Positions 23,601 through 37,819 of a stretch of 64,000 nucleotides of DNA are shown here, piece after piece. Position numbers and translations under genes: made by a program. This stretch comes from Crotophaga sulcirostris (Eukaryota > Chordata > Aves > Cuculiformes > Crotophagidae). Each line of letters opens with the position of its first letter. The stretch's first letter is position 1. The stretch spans positions 1,566,305 to 1,630,304 of the forward strand of contig VYZB01000168.1 of the NCBI GenBank assembly GCA_013397455.1, in the 5' to 3' direction. The notes beneath the pieces were generated by a model. It was not told the DNA's origin, searched no databases, and saw nothing but the letters and a program-made list of their open reading frames with translations.

Positions 23601-25193
23601 AAGGCTTCCCATTGTGTCTGGGAGCCCCGAATTGATCAAGAAGTCTTGAAAGTTTTAAGCTTCTAGTTTGAAGCTATTCACCTTAGGAGGGCAGTGTATT
23701 GATTGCTAAAGTAGAAGAGTCCTTTCTGCAGGAAGTACTGAAATTCTTTGTCTTCAAACCAACGTGTACATTTTTTCTTCTTGTTTTCAAACTCATAATT
23801 TCTTCTGAAATGGAGGCATGAGTTTCAGACAACATTGGTTATTCGTTGTGCTTGTGTGTGGCCAGAAAAAGAGGTTTTCTTAATCATATTCTGCCCTGTA
23901 ATCTCAGTCTCATCTGTGCATCAAGATAACCTGAGACCAAGACATTCTTCTGTTAGTTGAGTTTAGCGGTGATGTTTCTTTCATCAGAAAAGCTTTAATC
24001 CTTGGAGGATAGTGGTTCTATATCTCCCTCACAAATAGTCTAGACTGAAAGATGGATAACCTTGATAACTGAAAATTCAACCTTGCAAAAATTCATCTTC
24101 TGAATAATAAGATATAATTTAAACATGCACTTGTTAATTCTATTCAAAGCTCTGGCAGTGATGTCTTGGAGGCTTCAGAGTGTTTAACTAACCTAAATTG
24201 TGCATTTTGCATTCAAGACTCAAACTGAAACAATAACACATTTAAGTAAAATTTAGAATCCAGAAATGTTAGCAGAAAAGCAAACACTGTCTAATGAAAT
24301 TATTTTATTTTATTTTTTTTCAATATATTTTTTGTTGGTTTTGTTCTCTACTCTTTCTAAAACCCAGCTAGTATGGGTATTAAACCACAATATTTATTCA
24401 CTTAGCCTTTCATATTTTTGTCATTTTTAAACCTGAAAAACAATTGTTTCAATAATAATTTCTTCTCCTTCACCCTTCTTGTAACTAGTATCTTTCTTAG
24501 TATCTTTCTCATTGCCCATTTTACTCTAAAGCATGGCAGAAAGACTGTGACTGGAATGACACAAACGGCAAATTTCGACCTCTACTTCAGCTACAGGCTA
24601 TTGACTACCTGGGAACAAGATAATTTCCATTGTGGTCATGAAAACCCTTAAATTTAAAGTTGTGGAGCAAGCAAAATAGGAGTTTGAGTGCTGGTAGGGT
24701 GATTGGTAGCTGTTGGTTTATGCTTCTTGGTAGTCCTGGTATGATAGGTTCCTATGTACTTAAAAACTGCAAATTTGCAATAGCCATTCTGTAACAAAAT
24801 TAGGTATAGTCCTTCCTGTATCTGAAAGGCCACTGAAAAGTATAACAAAACTGGATCTTTATTAACCATCTTGAATTAAAAGGAAAGACTGCAACATCAA
24901 AGGAACTGAACAACTTTACATCCAGATCCAGTCTTATGAAACTGTATGGTTCTGTCCTATGTCAAGCAAGCTGAGAACAACTGAGTTTTATCTCAACAAT
25001 TTCTGTTCCGTTTCACTTCATTTGATTCAGATATATTGATGTATACATGTACATTTGGTTTTAAAGCGGTTCTTACCCTGTTCTTTAAGATCAGATGTTA
25101 CAAAGTCTGAAATGCTAGAGAGAGCCTATGTGACCAACTTGATTCAACATCTAGCATTTATACTGTTAAGCAGGTGATATGAAACTAACTTTC

Positions 25194-25517
25194 TTGATTC
25201 ATAGATTGATTTGGATTGGAAGGGACCTTGAAGGTCATCTAGTCCAACCCCCCTACAATAAGCAGGGACATCTTCAACCAGATCAGGTTGTTCAGAGCCT
25301 CATCCAACTTGACCTTGAATGTTTCCAGGGATGGCGCATCTACCACCTCTATGGGCAACCCGTTCCAGTGTCTCACCACCCTCAGCGTAAAAAATTTATT
25401 TGTAATGTCTGGCTTAAACCTCTCCTCCTTTAGTTTAAAACCATTACCTCTTGTCTTATTACTACAGGCCCTGCTAAAAGGTTTTTCCCCATGTTTCTTT
25501 TAAGTATTGAAAGGCCG
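25194..25517 (-). mobile_element. CR1 LINE 3' end, antisense
   Basis: Antisense CR1 starting near TTGATTCATAGATTGATT (decayed terminal units). It then reads GGATTGGAAGGGACCTTGAA, CATCTAGTCCAACCCCCCTA, GGACATCTTCAACCAGATCA, CAACTTGACCTTGAATGTTT, GGCAACCCGTTCCAGTGTCT, and the CTCTTGTCTTATTACTACAG block, and ends around TTGAAAGGCCG. Divergence is moderate. It covers the 3' UTR and the last part of ORF2 only, with no intact frame. Plus-strand frames here (25179-25433 and 25288-25503) are antisense shadows. Confidence 0.88.
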
Positions 25518-25645
25518 AGTGACACAGTAGCAGACTTGATTGTAATCAAACATAACTGCTGAGCTGTCAGGAGAACAGATGCTACCTTTCAAAAATATTT
25601 GAAACAGAAAGTAAAATTTTGAAAAAGTGGAGAGTGCAAGGAAAA
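25518..25645. other. Spacer between two CR1 tails
   Basis: About 130 bases without CR1 similarity separate two antisense CR1 3' ends. Confidence 0.5.
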
Positions 25646-25762
25646 ATCATAGAATAGTTTGGGTTGGAAGGGCCCTTAAAGCCCATCCAGTTCCAACTCT
25701 CCTGCCATGGGCAGGTAAAACTCCCACCAGATCAGAATGCTCAAGGCCCCATCAAACCTACA
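25646..25762 (-). mobile_element. CR1 LINE 3' terminus, antisense, very short
   Basis: About 117 bases begin exactly like a CR1 3' end in antisense: ATCATAGAATAGTTTGGGTT, then GGAAGGGCCCTTAAAGCCCA, then CTGCCATGGGCAGG, then CTCCCACCAGATCAGAATGC and CAAGGCCCCATCAAACCTA. The CTGCCATGGGCAGG block places it in a different subfamily from the copy 130 bases to the left (which has CTACAATAAGCAGG), so the two are independent insertions in the same orientation. Confidence 0.88.
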
Positions 25763-26043
25763 GATTCACCTACAGAAGGTACATACTGTTCTATGTATTT
25801 ACTCAATTCTTATGCCTTTTCTTTTCCAAAGGTAATTGATGATTTGCATTATGAAAGAACAGAGTTACATAGTTGTAATTAATAGGATTTCATCACTGGC
25901 ATGTGAAAACTTATTATATTCCTGCCCAAATCTGGGAAACTTTTTATCATACATTGAGAGCATGCTTACGTCTTGGATTTTTAGGAATCTTTATTAAAGT
26001 AACTGCATTAGGATCTTTTAATTAAGTATGCTCCTCCATAGAA

Positions 26044-26066
26044 TATTATTATTATTTATTATTATC
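26044..26066. repeat. (ATT)n simple repeat
   Basis: Imperfect ATT trinucleotide run (TATTATTATTATTTATTATTA-like) in AT-rich DNA. Confidence 0.8.
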
Positions 26067-29000
26067 TTTAATGTTACCATTAATTTTATTATATTTTTAA
26101 CGTTTACATTACAGCAACAAGAATTAAAACACTAAGTTGAATAATAGCAATAAACATTGTCAAAGTAATAGCAATAGTCATTGAATATCATAGCAGCAAA
26201 CTGTGAATAACCACTGACAATAATAATTAAAATAATCATACTCTGCTAAAACTTAAACTGAACCAAGGTGGCATTGAACAGTTTCTTCTCCAATTCTGTA
26301 AGATCTGGATGCTAGATATTTTTAAGTTTTACTGTTCACCAGGGGAAATACTTGATGGAAGAAGACAAACAAATAAGGTTTGGCAAGAAGATTTTAGGCT
26401 CAAGTCAGAAAAGTTAGAGAGATTTTCGCAGTTGTTTGCTAGCTACAATGAAAATTTTTTATCCAAATAGCTAAGGTCTGGGTCAGCTATATGAAAGAAA
26501 CAGATCATCAAGATTTTAGAGCACTTTGGTATCCATCAAACTAGATGTCGTTGTACAAATGCAATGTATCGTTACTATTATTATTGCTACACATTACAAC
26601 TAATGCTTGTGTACAATGTGTTCTGAAAGAGAGTGACACTGGTACAATCACTGATGTTCTCTGTAGTGGGAAAAACAATTAGTTTTCAGTCTTTTCAATT
26701 AATTAGTTTTCAGCCTTTCTAGGAGTGCTATATGCTAAATTATATTCCTTGTTCTTCAACAAAGAGACTCTAAGACTTAATATTTCCGTTGCAAGATTTT
26801 CATACAATGAGGGTGGATCCACTCCCTTTGCTTGCTGTCTTGGAAGCTGTTTTTGGAAGCTATAATCACACAGTAAACATCTAGGTTTGAAAGCACTCTC
26901 TGATGATTTTCCAAAATCCCTATTGATGTTCTGGGAAGTCAGATATGTGAAACTCAGTAAGGAGCCTTAGAGAGTACTGGTGACAATGTGACCTGAATAT
27001 CTTTCTAAAACACTGTCTCTAGCACATCCAGGAATAAGGCCTCATTCAAGAAATATTTAGTAATTTTTTTTGGTTTATGTTACATGGGAGGTCTGATTGG
27101 GTACTTATTATGGGATTTTTGAGCCTTAATGAAATTTCTCTCTAGCTGTTTATCCTTGGTCCCTGGTAGGAAGAATCGCCAGGAGGATATTTTGAGAGGG
27201 AAGGCATACATGCATTTATCGTGGAAGAAACATTTATTTGTTTCCAATAAGCACACAAAATTCAACTACTTACCTGAAGTATGTCTGGAATCTAAACCTT
27301 TCAGAAGATCATAACATTTCTGTGTTCTGGTGGAAATATTCTTCCTGGTCTCTAGCAGTTGTTACCATTATCTGGGCCCATTTATAGATACAGTAGTTTT
27401 ATTTGTCCCTCTTACCAAGCAGAGAATCCAGAGTAGATGGAACAAAGTTAGAGATCCTTTTGCCTAGATGTAGGTATGTAAAACATGAAGACTAAGGCTG
27501 ACTTCTCTTCCAATCACAGCATAAAATACATTGCCTGGCCCAAGTTATGGTATGTAGGTGTGCTTTGGAGTAGGATTTCCTTCCATGAATAAAACCATTA
27601 AAACTATTTATAAGAGAAACAACAATATTGATGATTTATTCATAGAAAAAAAAAAAAAAGACAAAACATTCACTAGAAAGGTAGAGTTGTTTCTTCTTTT
27701 GCACTTTAAACAAAGTGTACATATGTCCTAAGGATATCTGAGTATAAAATACGAGTTTAAAATAACTAATAGATAAAAAGAAGACATTTATCTTCATTCA
27801 GATTCTACCTGAACAAAGGGCAGGTATTTACAGGTCTCTGATAATCATACAATAAAAGTAATGCTGGGGGGTTTGATGTGGAATCCCTGATGACCTTGTA
27901 AGATCTTGCACTTAGGTCAAGTTTCTGTATTTTTGGATATTACTTGCTGGATGTTCTGGGAATTTGCATATAAATACTCCAGTGATTAGGTAGGTTGGAG
28001 TCACAGTTCTGTTTATAGCAGCACTTCTAGTTAACCTAAAGAAAGCATAAACACTGAAAAGGTCATGTCTTCATCTATATGTAAAGTCAAGAATTTATTG
28101 TTATTATAATTAAAACCTTATCAGTCATAATTATTGTTTCAGATGTAATTATTAAAGAAAAAGAATACCTTTGTACTTAAAAAGTTTCAACAATAATGAC
28201 AACAGATTTATAATGTTATGAAACACTAAAGTTTTACTTCTTTCTGTGGTGTTATGTCAACCCTTCAGCTGTTCCTCATGGTCCCAAGGTCACTGGCTTC
28301 ATTCAGTTGTATTGGAGGGTTACAGTGAATAGTCAGAGTGACGAGTTCTTTCTTGTTTATTATTATCATCTATATAAAACTATGGTTTTAAAACTAAAAT
28401 AGGTTAAAAATAAGCAATTTAAAGTTTATTAGGTTTTAAAGACTAAAGCTCGGTACAACCTACTGGCCTTGGCAGAATTTCTTCTGGCATATTGGAAAAA
28501 AAGGGAGCAGATTTTCTAATAAAACTCTAATTATACGTGGTTAATTTGTTTACAGTGTCGGACACTCCACAGCCATCTATCCTACTGGTAGATCAAGATG
28601 GTTATTCTATGTTGAGACAAATATTCAGACCTGGTTTCTGCTTCAAAGAACTTACTGTCTAAGTTTAGATATATGACATGGAAATGAGAACTGACAAGTG
28701 AACAAAAGAAACATCAAGGGAGAGAGGGAGCACAAAAGGACACCGTTTACAGAATTATCACTTAGTTTCTCAAAGGCATGTTTCATCTCACCTAATTTTA
28801 TTCATCAAAGTTATATATTTATTATTAATAAAAAGATGATTTCTATATGTGGTCAATTGAACTAAGTAGATGCATCCAGAAAGTGATTTAGTTTAGAAAT
28901 TTATTTTAAAGTGGATAAAATACTTCCTGTACATCACTCTCTCTCTCGTCCCACAGTTGAAAGACCCTTGGCTTGTCCTACTCACTTATCTTGCTGTTTA

Positions 29001-32000
29001 TAATGTTTTATATGACAAATCTTTTCTAACAGGACCAGCTGGTTAGGTAAGTAAAGATCATAGAATAACAAAGCAACAATAAGGAATTACCTTAGTGAAA
29101 GATCATGGAGCTTCATCTTGTCCTATACACTATTTAAGAAGCATTTTGAAAGAATGACACAGATTGATCTCGTTCTCCTCTCTTAATACACTTAAATTTA
29201 GGATCCTGTCAGCAGTGGCTTTTCTATGGTAAGATCCTTCTTGTCTCAGAACACTGTTTTGTCAGTATGCTCTCACCCAAGCTCTGCCCTTTTCTTTGAC
29301 AGATTGCATTGGCAGCGTGCCTCATGCTCCTGAGTAACAATGTAACCATATAACAAAATCATTTAGTAAAAAGGTAAAGCAAATAATTTCTCCTAAACAT
29401 CTTCATGTTCCAGGGTAAACAACCCCAGAGACCTAGTACAGTGTGGTTTTTCAGACTTCAGAGGACTCAGCTACTTCAAGTTTTATGTCCACACAGCTGA
29501 AGTTTACAAAGGAGTGGCATTGCAGGAAACCTTGAAAATTAAGCCTCTGTATCAATTTGTGTTGAATCTAATTTGATTCCAGGGGCTGGGCAGAAGAACG
29601 AGAAAAATGTGACAGATGCCAAAAATGAAATTTCAATTGTACTCCTAGACCATGCATTAGAAGTAATTACTGGCTTAATACATGGGTCTGGTTTACTTTG
29701 TATAGACATTTTGACATGAAAAAAAATCTTGTTTTCATCAGGGAGCCTGCAAGATAAGTTATGATTAGGAGGAAAAATATTAGCAGCCTATTCATACTCC
29801 ATAGACCTTAAAAAGTAGGCATCATACAAATAATTCAGAACTCTTGTCTGACATATTAACTTCTTTCTATTGACTACATAAAGATTGCAGAAAATTCTGG
29901 ACTCCTGAACATTGGATAGGAAGATACTTAAGGCCCAGGAGTGTCTGAACCAGAGGGTGAATTAAATCTTCCCTGTGGGCACCACTGTATTTTCAGTATT
30001 CAGAAAGCTGCATCGGTTTCCAAGGTAGTATGCCTATTATGGGGAAAAGAACAGGACTGGGACTAAATTGAATTAAGATCGTTTGATATATTCTGTACTG
30101 ACTTCAGAATGGAGGAGTCCAGCATAAGGCTTTGGTCTGTGGCTAAAATATCTTTCTTCTGTAAATGTCATCATTCTTTAGTCTGTAAATACCATGCATA
30201 CCACGTGTAAGGATAGATTTTAAAATGGACAGATTTAACACCCCTTCCTAACACAGGGAGTTTATTATCATCTAAAGGATAATATATCTTTTTTTCTTTT
30301 TCTTTATGCTACAATGAAAAAATCCAGATGTAAAGCAATACTCTGCCAAAAGCCTTTACACATCACATGCGGATCAATGAAAAATTATTGCTAGAAAATG
30401 TTTTACTCCTTAGGAACTGTATCTAGCTATGTGCTGGACAAAAAATAACCTAAAATTCACAACTGCATCCTTATATCTAGACATTACACAGAGTCAGAGA
30501 CATTCAGTAAAGCATGCATACAAACTTTGCCGTATATATTTAAGGAAACATGCTTAAACAACACAGACTATATATTTTTTAAAATTAAAAAGTGAGAAGT
30601 TTGCTCCCTTTCAGTTTAGACATCCTAGAGACATGCAAGAATAGAAAGACAGTTTGAAATGTTAAAAATAGATTTTTAATTTGAAATAAATGTTGCCTTT
30701 TGTCCAGCTTTTTCACACTTTTCAACAACAATAAAAAAATTGAATACTCTATTTTTTTTTCAATACACTATTTGAAAGGGAAAATACAATTTTTTTATGT
30801 TTTAAAAAAATCAAGACAAAGGTCTTGATTTACTCAATAAAAGAAATAACAAACCAAAGAATTCTAGAGTGAAATGATGGTTTTACAGTTTACTGCTGAC
30901 AATCTAAATCCTCTTCTTAATGTAGGAGCTCAAAAAGTTCACCAAGGTTTAAGCAGTAGGCTTCTCAGCCACACCTCCTGAATTTTGATGACCACTCTTC
31001 ATTGTTCTTGATTTACTCTCATAGATTTTCTTACAACGTAATTGATTTATCATATCAGATCAGTATGGATCAGAATTCTGTTCTTGGAAATTGCTATGCC
31101 ATCCTCATATCATCTTCTGCTAAATGTATCACTCAATGATCTTATTTCTTTCCATGAATGTGTGGAGAAGTCATGATTTTAAGTTCTGCAGGATACAAAC
31201 CACTAAAATATAAGAATATAGCTGAAAATATTCAGGTTAAATTGTTTTCCACTTGAAAATGCTGATACATCAAGGTGAAAACTTTACAGTTTCTGTAAAG
31301 TTTCTTTTGTGCAAATCCTCTTTGTTCTAGATAGAATTTAGATGGACTTTCTTTCTTTGATATGTTAGATCAATTTTTCAAATTTTGGGATGGCAGAGGT
31401 TCTGGATTTGATCTATTTAGTGAGGTATTGAGTAATAAATAAATAAATGTCATTTTTATTGTTATGGATTGTAAGAAAACCTTTTGAAGTTTGGCAAAAA
31501 ATAAGTCTGCCTTCTCAGATAATCCATAGATGTTTAGTTCAATTCAGAACCAGATTTTCTACCTCCAGCTCTGCCACTATTCATTTTCTGAGCTTCAGTT
31601 CTTTTCTTGTCCATGACTCAAATTTTTCCTTTGTAGTACAGGAATGAGTATGCTTGCTCTAGTTACACAGAAGATGTAATTACAACTTAATGAGAACTGA
31701 CAGAATTGCCAATTTCAGCTGTATATGTCTTGAAAGGAGAACTGAAATTGTTAATTTCCCATCAAGAAAAATATCTGGTTTAGATCATTATGACACATTT
31801 GAAACATTTCAATTGACATTTTATCATTTGTATTATGATGTAGTATGTTATGGAATGGTATTGTATGGTGTCTTATGAAATAGTAAAACACCGAAGTATA
31901 AAGTAATTTCAGAAGAAAAAGCCAAAAAGAAAGAAATAGCTTATTTCAACAATGTAAAAAATGTAGTATTTCGAATTGTGAGACGTTTTATTCTGTTTTT

Positions 32001-33689
32001 CTTCAGGACAATATTATATTGAATCTGACCCAATTTTATTAAGTGTTTCATTTCTGAGTGAACTGTGCATTCCTGATGGCAATATGGTTTTGTCAAAGAC
32101 TCTTCTACTTCCTTGAAAAGTGCTGTGAAATCTAAGAGTGAAAAGTATTGTGTAAAGACCAAAAATTACTCTAATGGGTCTAATCCCAACGAGGCTAAAG
32201 AAAGATGGCAGCTCAGATAACTTGTTTGTCTCCCTTTACATAGCTATGAAAGTACCAAGCACACTCCTGTTTCATGATCTCGGAAGGAAGAGCACAAAGA
32301 TCTGGTCTTGATTCCTGCATCAATTGATACAGATGAAACATAAGAACAGCACAAATTATAGAACTTTGTGCACAATGGTATTATGTTTCATGAGTGAACT
32401 TTCTGATGTCTTGTAAAGTATTAACATTGTACTTTTTCCTGTTGCTGGGTTTTATTTTTGCAAGAAAACTATTTTGAGTTTGGAAAAAAAGTCTCATAGC
32501 TCCTCTTTCCTGTGTGAGCTTTTATTTGACTGTTATGGACAGATTTCATGATCGTACCCCTCAGATGCTGATATTAATTACAAGATGTCTTTTCTGTTTT
32601 TCAATCATTATTTTCACAGAACACATCAGAATTCAATAGTTGAAAATGCCTTTTCTATGAGTTGTGCACAAAACCGAGTAACAGGTTCACAATCTTTTGA
32701 AGATGCAGTGTTAGCAGATAAAGGAACAAACAAATGTGCACACACTGATTGTAAACACAGAATGATATTTTACCAGATTCAGTTACTTAGAAAACCAGGC
32801 TGGAATATACACAAAGAAACAATTTTACATGTAGATCAAGTTTGATATATGAGAAAGTGTGAATTTTCCAAGATAATCCCATAGACCAAATTATTTCTCA
32901 GACTAAGGTGGAAAAGATAAAACTTTCTCAGTTAAATTGCATGAGAAACAGACGTGTGTGATTGGAATAAGGGATATTTGGATCAATACTTGAGTGAGAG
33001 CCTGGGTCATCTGCAGTAAAGCCATTGCCTGAGTGCTAAAAGTAAACACTCGACTCTATGAGAATAGGATGTGTGTTCTAGGAAACCAAAGTGTAATCTC
33101 ACAGGGTGAAGTATCATGAAAAATCCAGTAGTTATGAATGAGTGACACTAGCAAGGATAAAACAACAGGAAACCTTCACCCTCTTGATTCAAGGCATGAA
33201 TTGTTTAAGAAAGATGAAAGGCATTTTCACTTCTTTTTCCCTGAAGTATAATACTGAACAATTGGTTCTTCTGGATGCATGTCAGAGTCTGTTGCTCTCA
33301 AGTATCAAATGCTGACCATTACTGATGAGAGGGTAGTAAGAGAGTGGGACCCTTGGGTGCTAATTCTTGTTTGCACACAAAAGCAAGGCATGCAGACAGA
33401 AGGATGCCTTAAAGCTGGGAAAAAGCTCTGTGGCTTCTTCCCAGAACTAGAGGTTGAGACACACAAATCCCTGTGCCTCTAGGTTAAATAAAGTTTTGTC
33501 ATCCTCAGCCTCTGAAGTGATTAAATTTGTCCCAGTATCATTACAAAATGGAATTAGTGGCAATTCATGGAGCCACAGTAGCCTGGGGGTGGTTTCATCA
33601 TATACGGTGACACTGCTTTAATAACAAGGGCTGAGAATGACATGACAGAATTACTGTTGGTACTGCTGTTGATTTGCCTCAATGCAACA

Positions 33690-33702
33690 GTTCCATGGCA
33701 AC
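33690..33702. promoter_or_regulatory. X-box-like motif
   Basis: GTTCCATGGCAAC has a perfect RGYAAC right half but a shortened left half compared with the canonical RFX X-box. It sits in sequence of fairly balanced composition. Evidence is weak; no linked gene is visible. Confidence 0.2.
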
Positions 33703-35370
33703 CATCATACAGTTTTATGCTGATTTCTTGGCAAATATTTCTGGTTATGTAGACATTACCAAGGATTTAGGATATGTTGGTGCGTTACAGAAAGAGATCC
33801 ATCATTTTGTGAAGGTAATAATGCACTGCATTGGACACTAGAAGGGTTTTGACAATCAGATTTCACTAGGTGAAGTGAAGATAGAACAGAATGACAAAAA
33901 ATCTAAATATGTTTAAAAGAAAAGTAAACCTAAAATGGTTGTTTAATATTATATTTACAAGAGGAAGAGATAGTACTTGATGATTCTATGAGCACTCTGT
34001 GTTTCTGAAGAAAGACATGCTATGCTTTCATTTCTGCTTTACTGAAGCGAGTCAGTCATAAAATGACCCTCTTGAGTTTTTATTTCCTCTTTTTCTGATG
34101 ATGCAAAATATTAGAAATTGAGCTGATCCTCTATATGCTTTTTTATAATTTTCTTTTTGATATCCACAACCATAAAATCCATCACATTTAGTGTAAGTCA
34201 CAACAAAACACTTTTTTGACCTTATTTAAAGCCAAGTTCATAGTGAACATGAAGAAAGCTTTAGTTAATATTTTGGCTTAGATAGAAACAGTACAAATAC
34301 TGATTTCATTTCCCCAGCACAAGTTAAATACCCATCCACAATCCAGTCAATGCAGCAGCTAAGAAAAAGGTAAAGGTGGTGTTGATAGAGACAAAGTCTG
34401 TGGCTGGTATCCATGTCAACAGACAGAAGGATTCCGAAGTTCCTGTTAGAATGCATTTAATGCTGACAAAGAAATAAAACAAATTACTATGAAGACTAAA
34501 AGGACTAAAAGGCATAATTTCTTCACTTGCAAATTAAGAAGAACTAAAATCAAGCAATACCTACAATTCTTCCTACTTACCTATTTCTGTTCCTTCACTG
34601 ATTTGAAAGTAGATGCTTCTCTTCTGTTAATCTCTAAATTAACTATATCAGTGCAGCATACAGGAGAGAGGAAAAATCTATTAGATATCCTAGACCTTTT
34701 ATATCATACTCTGAAGAAGGGAATCAAATGTGACCTTTGAAATATTTGGAGAATTCATTGTGCAGAAGTCATTTTTTTCATATGAAATAACCTGAAAAAC
34801 CCACCTCTCTCATAGGAAGTAAATTCTCGCTAAGCAGAATTAAGTTAAACGATCCTTCTTGTGGCAAACCGAATACAGTTCCAGACTGGTCAAGAAACAG
34901 AATTTCAGATTTGATAATTAAAAATATTCCGAAGCATAGATACACCAACTAAAATATTTANTTTATATAATTTTACTTACTGCCTTTTACTGTTTCTTAC
35001 TGCCTCCTTATTCCCAGATCTGAATTTAAATTTAGTTGAGAGAAGTCTTACAAAAACACAGTAGCTTTGAGATTCTTCCTAAGATGATGTGTAGCCTCTC
35101 AAGTCCAATGTCATAATTGTCTGAGCACTTATAGATTTTTTTTCTTTGCAGCTTTCTTGAGCTGACATAAAGGTTGACAAGCCTGGCGACATAATGGCTA
35201 TTATTTTGAGTAGTTTCTAAACAATACCATTTTTGTGCCCTTCTGATTTCAATAAAATTATAGGTTTCTTTATTTTTTATGAAACAATGGCTCTCAGCTC
35301 CCATGTTATATTTCCTAGGCAAATTTCCGATGAGTCTGCCATGACTCGCTATTAATGTAATTATCGCTGT

Positions 35371-35378
35371 TGACGTCA
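35371..35378. promoter_or_regulatory. Perfect CRE palindrome TGACGTCA
   Basis: The full 8-base cAMP-response element TGACGTCA occurs inside GTTGACGTCAGTC. Full CREs are depleted outside unmethylated or constrained DNA because of the central CpG, so survival here in CpG-poor surroundings is mildly notable. Nearby TAATGTAATTATCG supplies homeodomain-like cores. One 8-mer can arise by chance in 64 kb. Confidence 0.35.
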
Positions 35379-35473
35379 GTCAAAGCATTGACTATGCTGA
35401 GGTCTCTATTCATGGTGTTACTTGTGAGGACATAGGTATAAACACTCTTACTGTTTAGACTGCCTTTGTAAAT

Positions 35474-35496
35474 CAAATAAATAAATAAATATAAAT
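35474..35496. repeat. (AAAT)n simple repeat
   Basis: About five AAAT/AATA units in tandem, ending in ATAAAT. Confidence 0.85.
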
Positions 35497-37819
35497 ACAG
35501 CAAAATAAAATAAGCTTCTACTTCAAAATACATCCACATAAATAAGAGCAATATTTACAGAAACGCTCTGGCAAGAGATCAGCTCTGAATGTGAACGAGG
35601 AGCTGATAAATTCTCATTACCTGCTTGGAGTTGACAACTGAAATGACCTGCTAGACATCTGCTGGAAATTCAATCAGGTACCTACAAATAGCAGACATCC
35701 CCTGCAAAAACCCAACATGTGTAGGGTTTCACTTAGCATTTAGGTGTTCCATCCCTGGGCAGTGAGGAGTGGAGGAGCCTTGTCAAGATTTCAAGTGTGT
35801 CTAAGGCACAAGGAAACTTTAAAAGGTTTGCTTTATCCCTTTTATCCCTGTTTCAACACACTATGAGGTTTAGTGTGTCTTTGTTTCTATCAAGGCAATC
35901 AAATCTTACTTAACTAAATGTTTAACTTTTTTTTTTTTTTTAATATCCTTTAGCACTAACGAGAAATATCTCATGATTATAGGGTAGGAAGACATTGTCT
36001 CTACTCACATGATGTGGATTCAACTCACATTAGTCTGCAAACGTGTAAACTAAAGGAGGAAAAGATAACCATGTTGGTGATAGACTCAAAGTTTTAGGTG
36101 GCCTCAGGAACTTTGTGAAGGACGCATCAATGCTCAAAGAACTGTCTTTCCAGTCACAGCTCTCTCTCTCTTTAACCCACAGCTCATGTTCCGAAAATCC
36201 CCAAACTCTCTTACTGAAACTCAGTAATATCCTTCTGCTCAGGTCTAAATATTTACCCGATTCCCAATAAACTTCCTTCCTCCTGAGACCTTGAGATCTC
36301 AATGGTTTTCATCCATTGGATTGCATCACGCAGGGACTAAAACAGAATTATTTTAGGGAACAAGGAACAGGTTGCATCCATCAGGGCTTGAGAAGGTGTC
36401 TATGACAATCCCAAAACTATGTTAGGCAACTCTGAAAAAAGAAAGAGAAAGGCTGAGACAACACTTATGAAATAAAAAAAAAAAAAATGAAATCAAAGTG
36501 GAGAGAACATTAATTCAACTCATACAGCATCTGGGAGAACTGCCCACAGATGTGACCATACTTGTCCAAGGAACATAAATGCTAAATTGTATCAAGTTGC
36601 TGAAAAGCTACAGGAATTAAATAGTTTTATTTAAGTCAGCAAAATGAAGGTAAAGAGGGAATCAACTTTTCTTTGTTAAAAAAATAAACATTATCATAGC
36701 AGTTCACTTAATTTTATTAATGTACTGGTAAACTCAAGTATTTAAAACAAATGACTAATCTAAGATATCTCTGCTAAAAGTGCTATTCTGGAAGAGCATT
36801 TAGCAAGAACAGTGACTGTGAATGATCTAGCTAATCTGTAAATTTTTTGTTATTTTTGTTTGCAGGTTGTTTTTGGTTTTGTTTTTTTTTAAGATTAACT
36901 GTGACAAGTTTGTTGATGACATTATATACTTTAGTTTCCTGTGACAACAAGTGACTGAATTCTGTGATAGAGATACCTTTCTATGATGTATGTTCTTATA
37001 CATTCTAGTGATATGTACTATTATAACATACAAACAAGAAGCACAAACATCTCCATGACAGAGTGGATATATGTTTACATATTCTGAAGCATCTGATGCA
37101 CCCAGAAATTTCACAGGTGAGACATATCCAAATGTACACAATTAACAGCACTGCAGTACTTTCCACTTGATTAAACCAACTATATATAGCAGAACCCTGG
37201 GTTCATTCAGGCAAGCAAAATGGTGTTTATGAATTTTATTTGAATTTTCTGCTCCAGATCCTTACTCTTGAACATATCTTAATAATTTAGCTGAACAACA
37301 GATTTGTCTGCATAAGACTGTTTGATGGCATATTCTACTCTACTAAGTAGTCATTAGTCTGCCTGCCTTAATGACTATGATGCAGACGTAGAATTCAAGG
37401 AACGTGGATTTTATTCTATCATTAATTCAATACACAATTTTTGAACAACTCATTCTCTTACAATGAGAACTTGCATAACTGTGTGTTATTTTGTGAAGTA
37501 GGTGGATGACAGTTATAACGTGCATCCAGCAACTATTATCCTTGAAAAATGCTAGCTTCTCTCCATTGACTATAACAGGAGGACAGGTTTCTTGTCAGCT
37601 TTACACAGTTAACGTTTAGATACTTAAATCAGATCAATAATTTTGACCGCAAAAAAGATATTTGCATTAAAAGGTAGTAATTCATAACCTCAAATCCTTT
37701 TCTCTAGATTTTGGTTTGAATAGTATCTAATTTGAAAAAGCAGAAAAAAAGAAAGAAATTTAAAAAAAATAATCAGAATTCAACTAAACAAGAAAAAATG
37801 TCTAGGGAAGCCCAAAGAA

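Larger units (their letters stand above)
18586..25193. other. Long anonymous region with candidate conserved stretches
   Basis: No gene or mobile element is recognised in these 6.6 kb. A (TA)n run sits at 18980-18995. The stretch 19860-20260 and the relatively GC-richer stretch 20540-20700 look less like decayed neutral DNA (balanced composition, retained CpGs, motif-like words) and are raised under findings. Open frames do not exceed 88 codons (23193-23459) and have no domain. Confidence 0.4.
25763..37819. other. 12-kb anonymous AT-rich region
   Basis: No gene or recognisable mobile element. Simple repeats include (ATT)n at 26044-26066 and (AAAT)n at 35474-35496, both annotated separately. 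Open frames do not exceed 104 codons (36827-37141, minus) and show no domains. The interval 35320-35660 has motif-rich, CpG-retaining sequence around a perfect CRE palindrome and is raised as a candidate conserved non-coding element. A single N sits at 34961. Confidence 0.45.

Noticed and set aside
37556..37640. Possible ancient repeat words (CTCCATTGACTATAACAGG, GTTTAGATACTTAAATCAG)
   Set aside because: Resembles fragments of old sauropsid repeats, but too short and degenerate to separate from chance.
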